Shown here piece after piece: positions 1 through 7,067 of a DNA stretch of 64,000 bases (position 1 is its first letter; every line of letters begins with the position of its first letter). The translations under genes and the position numbers were made by a program. The notes under the pieces are model-generated. The model saw nothing but the letters and a program-made list of their open reading frames with translations. It made no database searches and was not told the origin of the DNA. Origin of the DNA: a virus; IMG/VR virus record IMGVR_UViG_3300033545_000001, positions 55,393-119,392 of that record; one strand, written 5' to 3'.

Positions 1-12
1 CACGAGGTGCCC

Positions 13-891
13 ATGACGAAGGATGCGATACTTCAAGCAGCCTCTCTGTGCGGCCTCTCGGGGGCTTACGTGAAGAAGACGCCCTCCAAGCTCATTGAGC
101 CCCACCTGAACTACTGGTACGGCTCTCAGGGGCTTGGTAATCGCCCTGCTAAGATTCTCGTGACCAATGAGGTAGCATCGGCTGTCACTCGTCAGAGTAT
201 TAATCCGTTCAGCAATATAAGACTGCTTGACAGCGTGCTGAATGGTATAAAAGATTCTTTTGGTGATGAAGAAGTATTAGTGGACTCTAAGTTCCATCAT
301 TCAGTCACAGGAACCCACATGAGGCTGGTACTTCCACAGAGAAGTTTTATCATTAATGACAGCGGGGTGGATGATGACGAGTGGTGTATGGGACTAAGTT
401 TCCATAATTCGCTTGTAGGAAAGACTAAGACAAGTTTAGATGGTTATTTATTCCGTTGGTGGTGTTTGAATGGAGCTATCGATACTAAGGCTTCTTCAGG
501 AACTTGGACTAGGAGCATAGGACCTTCTGATGAGGATGGTATATACAGTTGGGCTAAAGAGATTGTAGGCAACATTATCAGCCCTCTTGATCAGTCAGCT
601 CATCTCCTCCAAGAAATGACAAGTCAGTCTATTGAAGGAGATGTTAATCAAATTCTCAGTGATCTTTTTGAGGATTACAGGCTCCCTGCAAGAGACCGTA
701 AGGCTATTATTGCTAATATGGTAGAAGAAGATAGTCTTACTATGTATTCTCTTATGCAAGCAGTGACTGAGATAGCCAATGATATGAGTCTTAGTCCTTT
801 AGAACAGGCAAAGCTTATGCATGTAGGAGGAGACTTAACACACTCTTCTGCACACCGATGCGAGTCTTGCCACAGGATAGAAAAGATGTAA
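13..891 (+). CDS. DUF932-like phage protein
   Basis: A soluble protein of 292 residues, best matched by eye to the DUF932 (phage/plasmid-like) family, whose members often sit in DNA-metabolism regions; its molecular role is not known. The family-like part is the central stretch around residues 125-155 (GLSFHNSLVGKTK followed by RWWCLNGA). The ATG at 13 is preferred over the in-frame GTG at 7 because a GAGG ribosome site lies at 4-7. The C-terminus reads CESCHRIEKM, and a related SCHRL ending is found at the end of the next gene, which suggests that gene was inserted into the 3' end of this one. The gene is complete, but its upstream operon lies outside the window. Confidence 0.6.
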   Translation: MTKDAILQAASLCGLSGAYVKKTPSKLIEPHLNYWYGSQGLGNRPAKILVTNEVASAVTRQSINPFSNIRLLDSVLNGIKDSFGDEEVLVDSKFHHSVTGTHMRLVLPQRSFIINDSGVDDDEWCMGLSFHNSLVGKTKTSLDGYLFRWWCLNGAIDTKASSGTWTRSIGPSDEDGIYSWAKEIVGNIISPLDQSAHLLQEMTSQSIEGDVNQILSDLFEDYRLPARDRKAIIANMVEEDSLTMYSLMQAVTEIANDMSLSPLEQAKLMHVGGDLTHSSAHRCESCHRIEKM

Positions 892-892
892 T

Positions 893-1459
893 ATGAGAAG
901 ATACCACAGGGCTGACTACTCTGGGCAAACATTCGGAGAACTTATGGCTCTTGAAAGAGATTCAGAAAATTCTAAGAAATGGATTTGCGAGTGCAGTTGT
1001 GGAAAAGTTACTTCTGTGTTTGGAGGTAATTTGACTACTGGTAGAACCAAGTCCTGTGGACATCTTCTTGATAGGTATAGAAACAGCTCTCCAGGATATA
1101 TGGGCTATAAAGACATCTCTGGCCGTAAATGGGCCTCCATAAAGGCAGGGGCTGATGCTAGAGGTATAGATTTCATGCTTGATATAGAAGATGCGTGGGA
1201 TTTATTCAGGGATCAGGATAGAAAATGCGCCTTGTCAGGACAGCCTCTGAAGTTTGATGAGAAGTCCTACACCAGGGATGGAAATGCTTCTTTGGATAGA
1301 ATAGACTCATCTATGTCATACACTTTAGATAATGTTCAATGGGTAGATAAGGCTATCAATATTAGTAAGTGGGCAATGTCAGATGCTGAGTTCATAGATA
1401 TGTGCTGCTTGATAGCCGACTACCAGAGGTCTTGCCACAGGTTGAGCACTGTGGTATAA
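893..1459 (+). CDS. HNH homing endonuclease
   Basis: A free-standing HNH endonuclease of 188 residues. The N-terminal part carries a small Cys-rich motif (ICECSCGK at about 31-38, then SCGH at 54-57), common at the front of phage HNH genes. The nuclease core runs from CALSGQPL (about residue 111) through SLDRIDSS to LDNVQWV (about 132-150). The ATG follows the upstream stop by one base, with only a weak ribosome site. Its last residues (QRSCHRL) mirror the end of the upstream gene (CESCHRI), sharing a 13-base identical stretch, so the reading frame probably runs into the displaced original 3' end of that gene. It likely acts as a selfish mobile gene with no role in virion growth. Confidence 0.8.
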   Translation: MRRYHRADYSGQTFGELMALERDSENSKKWICECSCGKVTSVFGGNLTTGRTKSCGHLLDRYRNSSPGYMGYKDISGRKWASIKAGADARGIDFMLDIEDAWDLFRDQDRKCALSGQPLKFDEKSYTRDGNASLDRIDSSMSYTLDNVQWVDKAINISKWAMSDAEFIDMCCLIADYQRSCHRLSTVV

Positions 1460-1460
1460 T
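1432..1460 (+). promoter_or_regulatory. Promoter TTGCCA-17-TATAAT
   Basis: A near-consensus vegetative promoter: -35 TTGCCA at 1432-1437, a 17-base spacer and -10 TATAAT at 1455-1460. The -10 overlaps the stop codon of the HNH gene. Transcription would start near 1467 and almost at once meet the terminator hairpin at 1486-1520, so it may drive the SbcC-half gene through an attenuator or make a short RNA. Confidence 0.6.
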
Positions 1461-1485
1461 GGATTCCTGACATAGACGGTTAACC

Positions 1486-1520
1486 AAAGATCCCACACTG
1501 TGTCAGTGTGGGATCTTTTT
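1486..1520 (+). terminator. Rho-independent terminator, 15-bp stem
   Basis: A perfect 15-bp stem (AAAGATCCCACACTG at 1486-1500 pairing with 1504-1518), a TGT loop and a run of T. It lies between the promoter at 1432-1460 and the gene starting at 1532, so it may end transcription from upstream, act as an attenuator, or both. Confidence 0.85.
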
Positions 1521-1531
1521 ATGGAGTTAAA

Positions 1532-2446
1532 GTGATTAATAGTCTAGACATAAATAACTTTCAATCTCTAAAGTCTGTTCACATAGAGTTAGGTCCCTTG
1601 ACTGTTATTGTGGGGGATTCTAACTGTGGCAAGTCTGCCCTGGTTAGATCTGTACAAGCTTTAGCTAGTAATGTAAGAGGTAACTCTATAGTAACCCATG
1701 GGTACAAGATTGCTTCTGTGTCAGCTACTACAGATTCAGCTAAAGTCACTTTGGAGAAAGGTGAAGGTCATGGGTCCTACAGAGTAGTTCATGGTGACAG
1801 TGAGAAAGAGTTCACTAAATTAGCTGGAGAAGTTCCAGAAGATGTTTCCAGAGTCTTGGAATTAGATCCTGTTAAAGAGGGTTTATCTCTTAACTTTGCT
1901 CCTCAACATGAGCCTCCATTTCTTTTGACTTCTTCAGGGTCAGTAGTGGCTAGAACTTTGGGGGATTTGACAAAGGTCAGCACAGTTCTAGAGGCTGTTC
2001 GGGAAGCTAATAGACGCAGAACTTCTACTACCAGTGATTTGAAGTTGCGTAGCAAGGATTTAGACAGTCTTAGCAATGCTCCAGAACTACTCAATAGTTT
2101 GAATATTCGTAAAGATGCTGTTCATGCAGTAGGTAAGCTTATTATTGATATAAAGTTTATAGAATCTGAAATTGCCAAATTGGAAATCATAGCAAATTCT
2201 TTAGGCAAGTTGGATATTGAAGTACCATGTATTTATGACATATCTGAATTGGTTAAAGCTTACGAAGATTTCAGTACTCTGTATAAAAGCTTAGAGAGAC
2301 TACGTGAACTGACTATAGAAGTCACAGCTTGCGAAAGATTTTACGACAGTTGGACAGAGAGATCAGAAGTATTGGATAGAGAATTTCACGAAGCGCTAGA
2401 AGAGATAGGGGAATGTCCAATATGCGGTCAGAAGATTTCGAAGTGA
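1532..2446 (+). CDS. SbcC/Rad50-like ATPase, N-terminal half
   Basis: The N-terminal half of an SMC-type DNA-repair ATPase. It has a RecF/Rad50-like N-terminus, a Walker A motif (VGDSNCGKSALVR, about residues 27-39), then a helical coiled-coil part, and it ends with CPICG about eight residues from the stop. That CxxC is the zinc hook found at the tip of the Rad50 coiled coil. Walker B and the ABC signature are absent and appear instead in the gene at 6377-7036. I chose GTG 1532 behind an ATGGAG ribosome site, because the longer frame from 1508 would start inside the terminator stem. It probably works with the SbcD nuclease encoded just downstream on DNA ends. Confidence 0.8.
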   Translation: MINSLDINNFQSLKSVHIELGPLTVIVGDSNCGKSALVRSVQALASNVRGNSIVTHGYKIASVSATTDSAKVTLEKGEGHGSYRVVHGDSEKEFTKLAGEVPEDVSRVLELDPVKEGLSLNFAPQHEPPFLLTSSGSVVARTLGDLTKVSTVLEAVREANRRRTSTTSDLKLRSKDLDSLSNAPELLNSLNIRKDAVHAVGKLIIDIKFIESEIAKLEIIANSLGKLDIEVPCIYDISELVKAYEDFSTLYKSLERLRELTIEVTACERFYDSWTERSEVLDREFHEALEEIGECPICGQKISK

Positions 2447-2796
2447 AAGATATTAGACCTAAAGGAATGTATGGAAGTGGTATGGTCCGAGAAGATGAAG
2501 GCGATAGACCTAGATTCGATCTTCTCGTGATTGAAGATATGCCATATGAGCATCAACCTCTTACAAGATGGGCAGCTCTCCTAGCTAAGGGCGCTAAGAA
2601 GTACAGTGCTAGAAACTGGGAGAAGGCTAATAGTCCAGAGGAGTTGGAAAGATTCAAGTCTAGTGCTTTTAGACATTTCATGCAGTGGATGGCTGATGAA
2701 AAGGATGAAGATCATCTTACTATGGCATGGTTTAATATGATGGCTGCTGACTGCACGGAATGGAAGCTTAATGACAAACTACCTTCTGATAAGTGA
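2422..2796 (+). CDS. dATP/dGTP diphosphohydrolase-like (DUF5664) protein
   Basis: About 124 residues resembling the dATP/dGTP diphosphohydrolase N-terminal family (PF18909), which includes MazZ of cyanophage S-2L. The family-like core is RFDLLVIEDM followed by LLAKGAKKYSARNWEK and the acidic stretch GADEKDEDH-like around ADEKDEDHLTMAW. Family members hydrolyse dNTPs and in some phages support modified-base genomes. No PurZ partner is seen in this window. It overlaps the 3' end of the SbcC-half gene by 25 bases and the start of the SbcD gene. ATG 2422 sits at good distance from AGGGGAA, while ATG 2413 would be too close. Substrate cannot be inferred from sequence alone. Confidence 0.55.
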   Translation: MRSEDFEVKDIRPKGMYGSGMVREDEGDRPRFDLLVIEDMPYEHQPLTRWAALLAKGAKKYSARNWEKANSPEELERFKSSAFRHFMQWMADEKDEDHLTMAWFNMMAADCTEWKLNDKLPSDK

Positions 2797-3727
2797 TATT
2801 CATCTAGCAGATCATCCTCCAGCTTCCCGCAAAGAAGGCTACCTTGATGAGATTGTAAACTTGTTGTGGGACACAGTCAGGGTCGCTAAGCAGTATAACG
2901 CAGTGGCAGTATGGGCTGGGGACGTCTTTCATATCAAAACACCATCTCGTAATAGCCATGAGATGGTGGGATATGCGGTAGATATTGCTAAGTTGTATCC
3001 AAATGGTTTGTATATTGTACCAGGTAATCATGATCTAACTCACGATAGATTGGATTCCATATATTCTCAGCCTTTAGGTCAGTTATTTAAGCATGGTAGC
3101 ATTACCATGTTAACTGGCAAGCAGGCAATGGAAGATGGGTACAATATTTATGGCGTTCCATGGCTACAAAGATTTACAGATGAAGCAGTATACAAAGCTC
3201 TAGAGGGTTATAGAGACGAGCAGTGGGCCTTTGATGAGCATTCTTTGGTAGTTACACATGCTCCTATGTATCCTCCAGGCCGCGAGCTTAAATACGAATT
3301 TTATGATACTCATAAATGGGCTTCTTGCATGGGTAACAGGGGCAGCGTATTCTATGGTCATGTGCACAATCCCCATGGAGTTTACGAGGTAGATGGCGTT
3401 AAATTCTGCAATAATGGAGCTCTCTCTAGGGGATCTTTGGATGAGAGTAATCTTACCCGAGAAGTTGTGGCTACTGTATGGTCTGATATCAATGGAGAGT
3501 TTTATAAAGTTCCTCTAAACTTCATTGATGCTAAAGATATATTCAGAATGGAAGTCAAGAGTACCCGAGAAGCTCAAGTCAAATTGGACGATTTCTTGGA
3601 ATCTATTGGACAGACTTCTCTGGCAATTACTACTTCATCAGCAGTTATGGACCATATCAGATCACTAGGCTTGGGATCAGAAGTGGAAGTACTGATCCAG
3701 GAGCTTCTTGACAGCTGTGAAGTTTGA
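2771..3727 (+). CDS. SbcD/Mre11-like DNA nuclease
   Basis: A calcineurin-type metallophosphoesterase of 318 residues and the nuclease partner of the split SbcC/Rad50 proteins. All metal-binding motifs are visible: DxH (D9, H11), GD (D51), GNHD (residues 85-88), a histidine in VTHAP (H163) and GHVH (H197, H199). SbcCD-type complexes trim or cut DNA ends and hairpins during replication and recombination. The ATG at 2771 overlaps the previous gene by 26 bases, indicating a translationally coupled operon. The C-terminal 80 residues are not recognised and may be the ATPase-binding part. Confidence 0.85.
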   Translation: MTNYLLISDIHLADHPPASRKEGYLDEIVNLLWDTVRVAKQYNAVAVWAGDVFHIKTPSRNSHEMVGYAVDIAKLYPNGLYIVPGNHDLTHDRLDSIYSQPLGQLFKHGSITMLTGKQAMEDGYNIYGVPWLQRFTDEAVYKALEGYRDEQWAFDEHSLVVTHAPMYPPGRELKYEFYDTHKWASCMGNRGSVFYGHVHNPHGVYEVDGVKFCNNGALSRGSLDESNLTREVVATVWSDINGEFYKVPLNFIDAKDIFRMEVKSTREAQVKLDDFLESIGQTSLAITTSSAVMDHIRSLGLGSEVEVLIQELLDSCEV

Positions 3728-3736
3728 TGCTAGACT
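3708..3736 (+). promoter_or_regulatory. Promoter TTGACA-17-TAGACT
   Basis: A -35 TTGACA at 3708-3713 inside the end of the SbcD gene, a 17-base spacer and -10 TAGACT at 3731-3736. This fits the actinobacterial housekeeping consensus. Transcription would begin near 3743, upstream of the HAD phosphatase gene at 3761, leaving a short leader with an AAGGAG ribosome site. Confidence 0.75.
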
Positions 3737-3760
3737 GGTCTCCTACCAAGGAGAGACAAC

Positions 3761-4261
3761 ATGCATCTGCCCCCAACGGGTAAGAAATTCAATGAGTTGA
3801 TAGTTTGTGATTTAGATGGAACACTAGCAGATAACAGGCATAGGAAGCACTTAGTGCCAGAACAAGGAGAACTCAGAGATTGGACCCCCTACTCAAAGGC
3901 TTGTGTGGATGACACTCCCATCAATGGAGTGATATCTTTGATTAACATGTTATGGAATCACTATGGCATATTTTTACTGAGTAATCGTGAATCATCTGCT
4001 ATGGATGAGACCCGTTGGTGGCTGTCCAGGCATAAAGTTATGTATGATTTTATTCAGTTAAGAGAGCCTGGGGATGTTGAGGGCAGCTCTGAGTACAAAG
4101 TAAAGGCTATTGACAGTCTTAGAGATGATGGATATACAGTTAATCTTCTCATAGACGACCTGCCTGCTACTTTTACTCAAGTAAGTGCTGCTGGGACGCC
4201 TGTAGTGTGTGTTAATCCTCTATATTCTGATATTAGTGTACCAGGAAAGATTCTCAAATGA
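3761..4261 (+). CDS. HAD-family phosphatase (PNKP 3'-phosphatase-like)
   Basis: A HAD-superfamily hydrolase of 166 residues. Motif I is DLDGT with nucleophile D17 and D19; a motif II-like LLSNRES lies near 72-78, and the motif IV acidic pair is in LLIDDLP near 137. The overall pattern resembles the phosphatase half of phage polynucleotide kinase (as in T4 Pnk), without the kinase P-loop. It may remove 3'-phosphates from nicked DNA or RNA. It starts behind its own promoter and its end overlaps the nuclease gene by four bases (ATGA). Another HAD phosphatase specificity is possible. Confidence 0.7.
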   Translation: MHLPPTGKKFNELIVCDLDGTLADNRHRKHLVPEQGELRDWTPYSKACVDDTPINGVISLINMLWNHYGIFLLSNRESSAMDETRWWLSRHKVMYDFIQLREPGDVEGSSEYKVKAIDSLRDDGYTVNLLIDDLPATFTQVSAAGTPVVCVNPLYSDISVPGKILK

Positions 4262-5085
4262 GTGAAGAGAAAATGCTTTCAGTGTCTTGGAGCAGACTGA
4301 AGACTTGGGAGCATTGCAAGCAGAAGGCGTGGCTTCAAAGCGGAGGATTCAAAAGTCCTACTGCCAATACCAGGGTATTTTTCAGGGGTACTGTAACTGA
4401 CCGAATTCTTAGAACTTGGCTTCAGGATGAGAATAGGCAATCAGAGCAAATGCCCAGCATGGTTGAAGAGTACATAGAGCTCTGTGAGCAGGAGCACAAA
4501 GACCAAGGGACTGGTATTGTACGTTGGAAATCTCCAACAGACAAGCAGGAATCTGTAGAGTGGTGCAAAGATCTTCTTACTAATATAGAGCCAATTGTAC
4601 AAGAGTTGGTAGTACCTTATCTGCCTGATGTGTATGCTGATAAGCATCTGAAAGCAAAGATTACTATTCCTGATCGTGAAGGTAATCCCAAGGAAATTCT
4701 CATGACAGGAATTCTTGACATTCTTATAGATTCTCCAGAATTCCTCGCAGTGTACGATTTGAAGGCTACAGCTGACGAATCATATTGGAAGAAGACTATC
4801 ATGCAGTTGGTTTTCTATACTATTATGTTAGAAGCTTCTGGTTATAAGTCTCCTGACGCTACTGCCCTTATTCAGCCTATGTGCAAAGAGCAGATTAAGT
4901 ATATTGATATTACTGATCAACACAGAATGGCTCTTATGCAGAAAATTGTTGCTTATGCACACAGTGTTTGGGCAGCTGATTTCTCCCCAAAAGAGAGTGA
5001 CGCAGGCTGTTTGAACTGGTGCGAAATGGCTCATGCCTGTGTCAAATTTAAGAAGAATGAGAGCGGGCGACTGAATTGGGTATAG
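4258..5085 (+). CDS. PD-(D/E)XK nuclease, Cas4/AddB-like with Fe-S cysteines
   Basis: A 275-residue RecB-type exonuclease. The nuclease core has D154 in GILDIL, the DLK at 167-169 and a QLVFY motif at 183-187, the usual Q-x3-Y. One cysteine near the N-terminus (C20) and three near the C-terminus (C251, C255, C261) match the arrangement that holds an iron-sulfur cluster in Cas4 and AddB. No cas genes or repeats are nearby, so this is a phage recombination or repair nuclease and not a CRISPR component. It lies in the same operon as the SbcCD-like proteins and the clamp. Confidence 0.8.
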   Translation: MSEEKMLSVSWSRLKTWEHCKQKAWLQSGGFKSPTANTRVFFRGTVTDRILRTWLQDENRQSEQMPSMVEEYIELCEQEHKDQGTGIVRWKSPTDKQESVEWCKDLLTNIEPIVQELVVPYLPDVYADKHLKAKITIPDREGNPKEILMTGILDILIDSPEFLAVYDLKATADESYWKKTIMQLVFYTIMLEASGYKSPDATALIQPMCKEQIKYIDITDQHRMALMQKIVAYAHSVWAADFSPKESDAGCLNWCEMAHACVKFKKNESGRLNWV

Positions 5086-5315
5086 AGTCCAGAGTTCAAA
5101 GTCTGAAGAATCAGCATGCTCAGGCACTTGATAAGAAGTACAAGGCGGAGGCTCACAAGGATGCTGCTGAGGCAGCTAAAAATGAGGCTCTGAGCCTGCT
5201 GAAGGAGACTTGGGGCATTGATACCTTGGATGAGGCTAGAACTCTCATAAGGGAAAAGCATCGGGCTCTAGAGGCCCTTCTAGAGGAAGCGGAGGCGCAA
5301 CTGAAGAATGCCTGA
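5076..5315 (+). CDS. Small coiled-coil protein
   Basis: A 79-residue, highly helical and charged protein, predicted coiled coil over most of its length (LKNQHAQALDKKYKAEAHKD and onward). It starts at a TTG overlapping the 3' end of the nuclease gene, with a GAGCGGG-like ribosome site, and its end overlaps the clamp gene by eight bases. The family is unknown. Its place between the two halves of the split Rad50-like ATPase, both of which end in coiled coil, makes a partner role possible, but nothing in the sequence proves this. Confidence 0.55.
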   Translation: MGIESRVQSLKNQHAQALDKKYKAEAHKDAAEAAKNEALSLLKETWGIDTLDEARTLIREKHRALEALLEEAEAQLKNA

Positions 5316-6420
5316 AATTCATGTACCTAAGCAAGTGCTAAAGTCTATTGTAGAAAGAGTTTCTGGGGCAGTTGCTACTTCAGGTGGAAATGTGGCTCTT
5401 CAGTGTTTTCATTTCAATGTGACTCCCCAGGCTATTACTGTCACAGCGTCAGATCAATCTAATACTCTGATGGTGACAGAGCCTGGGGGGTTCGACTCCT
5501 CATTCGAATTCATGGCTTTGGCATCTAAATTCAAGCCAATTGTCAGACAGGCAGCAGACGGGCTCATACAGCTTGGAGTGTCTAACAATACTTTGACAGT
5601 AGTAGCTGGAAATACAGCCTGGGATATTAGGATGCCCGCAGTTACATATCCTAAGATATCCAAGTCTTCTGAAGTAGGATGTGAAATTTCCGTACCAGTA
5701 CTTCGTGAAGCTATAAAGGCTACACGCAAGTCTATAGCAGAAGATCCCCTAAGGCCATCATTAAGAATGCTGTCTATTAGAAAAGGTTATATGACAGCTT
5801 GTGACGGTTCTAGATTATCTCAGATATCTTTGGGAGAAGACTTTCCGAAGGATTTCACTACTTCAGTGCCGTTAAATTCTGTAGCTCTGTTGGCAGAGTT
5901 GGTTAAGGATAATGAATTTGATGTTGTGAAGATGTCTACTATAGACAGTCACAACATATTTGAAGTTGGCAATATAAAGCTATTTGCAAAGAAGTTAACT
6001 AACGATTTCCCCAATGTAGAGCAGTTAATGCTTCGTCCAGCTCTTGAGAATAAGCAAGAGCTGCTAGTAGATAGATTAGAGCTTATCAAGGCTATTGACA
6101 GAGTTCGTATCAATGCAGATATAGAGACTGACGCCATGGGACTTTCTCTATCTGCGAAGAGTATTGCTGTGGCTTCTAGAGATAAAGATGGAAACAGTAG
6201 CACTGAGATTATTCCTTCTAGTTGGATGGGCAAGGATAGAGTTTTAGTAGTTAATCATAAGTATTTGACAGCTTTAGTACGAGGAATATCTTCAGACGAG
6301 TGTCACTTCATGCTGGGGGAAGATACTAAGTCTAGAAAATCAGTACTTCTACTTAAAGATGAAGAGAGAGGCTTCAATGGGGTCATTCCACAGTTCTCAG
6401 GAACTGTCAAGATATTTTGA
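5308..6420 (+). CDS. dnaN: DNA polymerase III beta-like sliding clamp
   Basis: A 370-residue homologue of the bacterial beta clamp, the expected length for three repeated clamp domains. Family-like segments include SGGNVALQCFHFNVTPQAIT near the N-terminus and EVGCEISVPVLREAIK at the start of the second domain. The clamp rings DNA and tethers the polymerase. It is encoded close to a DnaX-type clamp loader at 7068, consistent with a phage-encoded processivity system. ATG 5308 overlaps the coiled-coil gene by eight bases. The usual C-terminal strand is present, so the gene looks intact. Confidence 0.85.
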   Translation: MPEIHVPKQVLKSIVERVSGAVATSGGNVALQCFHFNVTPQAITVTASDQSNTLMVTEPGGFDSSFEFMALASKFKPIVRQAADGLIQLGVSNNTLTVVAGNTAWDIRMPAVTYPKISKSSEVGCEISVPVLREAIKATRKSIAEDPLRPSLRMLSIRKGYMTACDGSRLSQISLGEDFPKDFTTSVPLNSVALLAELVKDNEFDVVKMSTIDSHNIFEVGNIKLFAKKLTNDFPNVEQLMLRPALENKQELLVDRLELIKAIDRVRINADIETDAMGLSLSAKSIAVASRDKDGNSSTEIIPSSWMGKDRVLVVNHKYLTALVRGISSDECHFMLGEDTKSRKSVLLLKDEERGFNGVIPQFSGTVKIF

Positions 6421-7036
6421 TGATAAGAAGAATAAACTAGCTCAAGATATTGGAGCTGCTAAAGTAGTCATAGAACGCAAAGCTGAGTTGGATAAAGAAG
6501 TAGTTCATCTCACTGAACTTGTTGCTATTTTAGAAAAAGCTGCTGGCGTTCTAGCTAAGATTGGCGAAGAACGCCAGCAGGAAGCTCAGAATCAGATAGA
6601 ATCTTTAGTAACCCAAGGATTACAGAAGATATTCGGAGACCATTTAGCATTTAAAGTAGTTCAGTCAGTCAAAGGTAGGACTCCAGTAGTAGAGTTTGTT
6701 ATTCAGACAACTTTGACAGATGGTAAGATTCGTGAAACTGATATTCTCAGCGCCATGGGCGGAGGAGTGTCAGCTGTAACAGGATTCCTGCTTAGACTTG
6801 TAGTACTGCTTCTTGACAAATCTAGGAAAAGCTCTATACTGGTACTAGATGAGACCTTCGCACATGTGTCTGATGCTTACCTGCCAGCTCTGTCAGAGTT
6901 TCTTAGGGAAGTGGTAGACAAAGCGCAGGTCCAGATTATAATGGTAACTCATCAGCATATATTCTCAGAAGTTGCAGATAAGGCTTATAGGTTCTCTCTA
7001 GACTCTAATGGCTTTACTGTAGCTAGACCTTTGTAG
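6377..7036 (+). CDS. SbcC/Rad50-like ATPase, C-terminal half
   Basis: The C-terminal half of the split Rad50/SbcC ATPase. A coiled-coil N-terminal part (about residues 15-85) leads into an ABC signature (MGGGVSAVTGFLLRL, about 127-140), Walker B (SILVLDET, about 153-160) and the H-loop histidine in MVTHQH (about 190-194). Walker A and the zinc hook are missing and lie in the gene at 1532-2446. The split therefore falls at the apex of the coiled coil, and a working ATPase would need both proteins. ATG 6377 follows AGAGAGG at good spacing; an ATG at 6359 is also in frame. It overlaps the clamp gene by 44 bases. Confidence 0.8.
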   Translation: MGSFHSSQELSRYFDDKKNKLAQDIGAAKVVIERKAELDKEVVHLTELVAILEKAAGVLAKIGEERQQEAQNQIESLVTQGLQKIFGDHLAFKVVQSVKGRTPVVEFVIQTTLTDGKIRETDILSAMGGGVSAVTGFLLRLVVLLLDKSRKSSILVLDETFAHVSDAYLPALSEFLREVVDKAQVQIIMVTHQHIFSEVADKAYRFSLDSNGFTVARPL

Positions 7037-7067
7037 GTCGATTGTTTTAGTCTAGGGAAGAGGTTAA

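Noticed and set aside
230-262. TTGACA followed by TATAAA inside the first gene
   Set aside because: The spacing is only 13 bases and the site is inside a coding region; not a credible promoter.
4258-5085. CRISPR Cas4 protein
   Set aside because: The Fe-S cysteines and PD-(D/E)XK core are shared by phage RecB-like nucleases; no cas1/cas2 genes or repeats are nearby.
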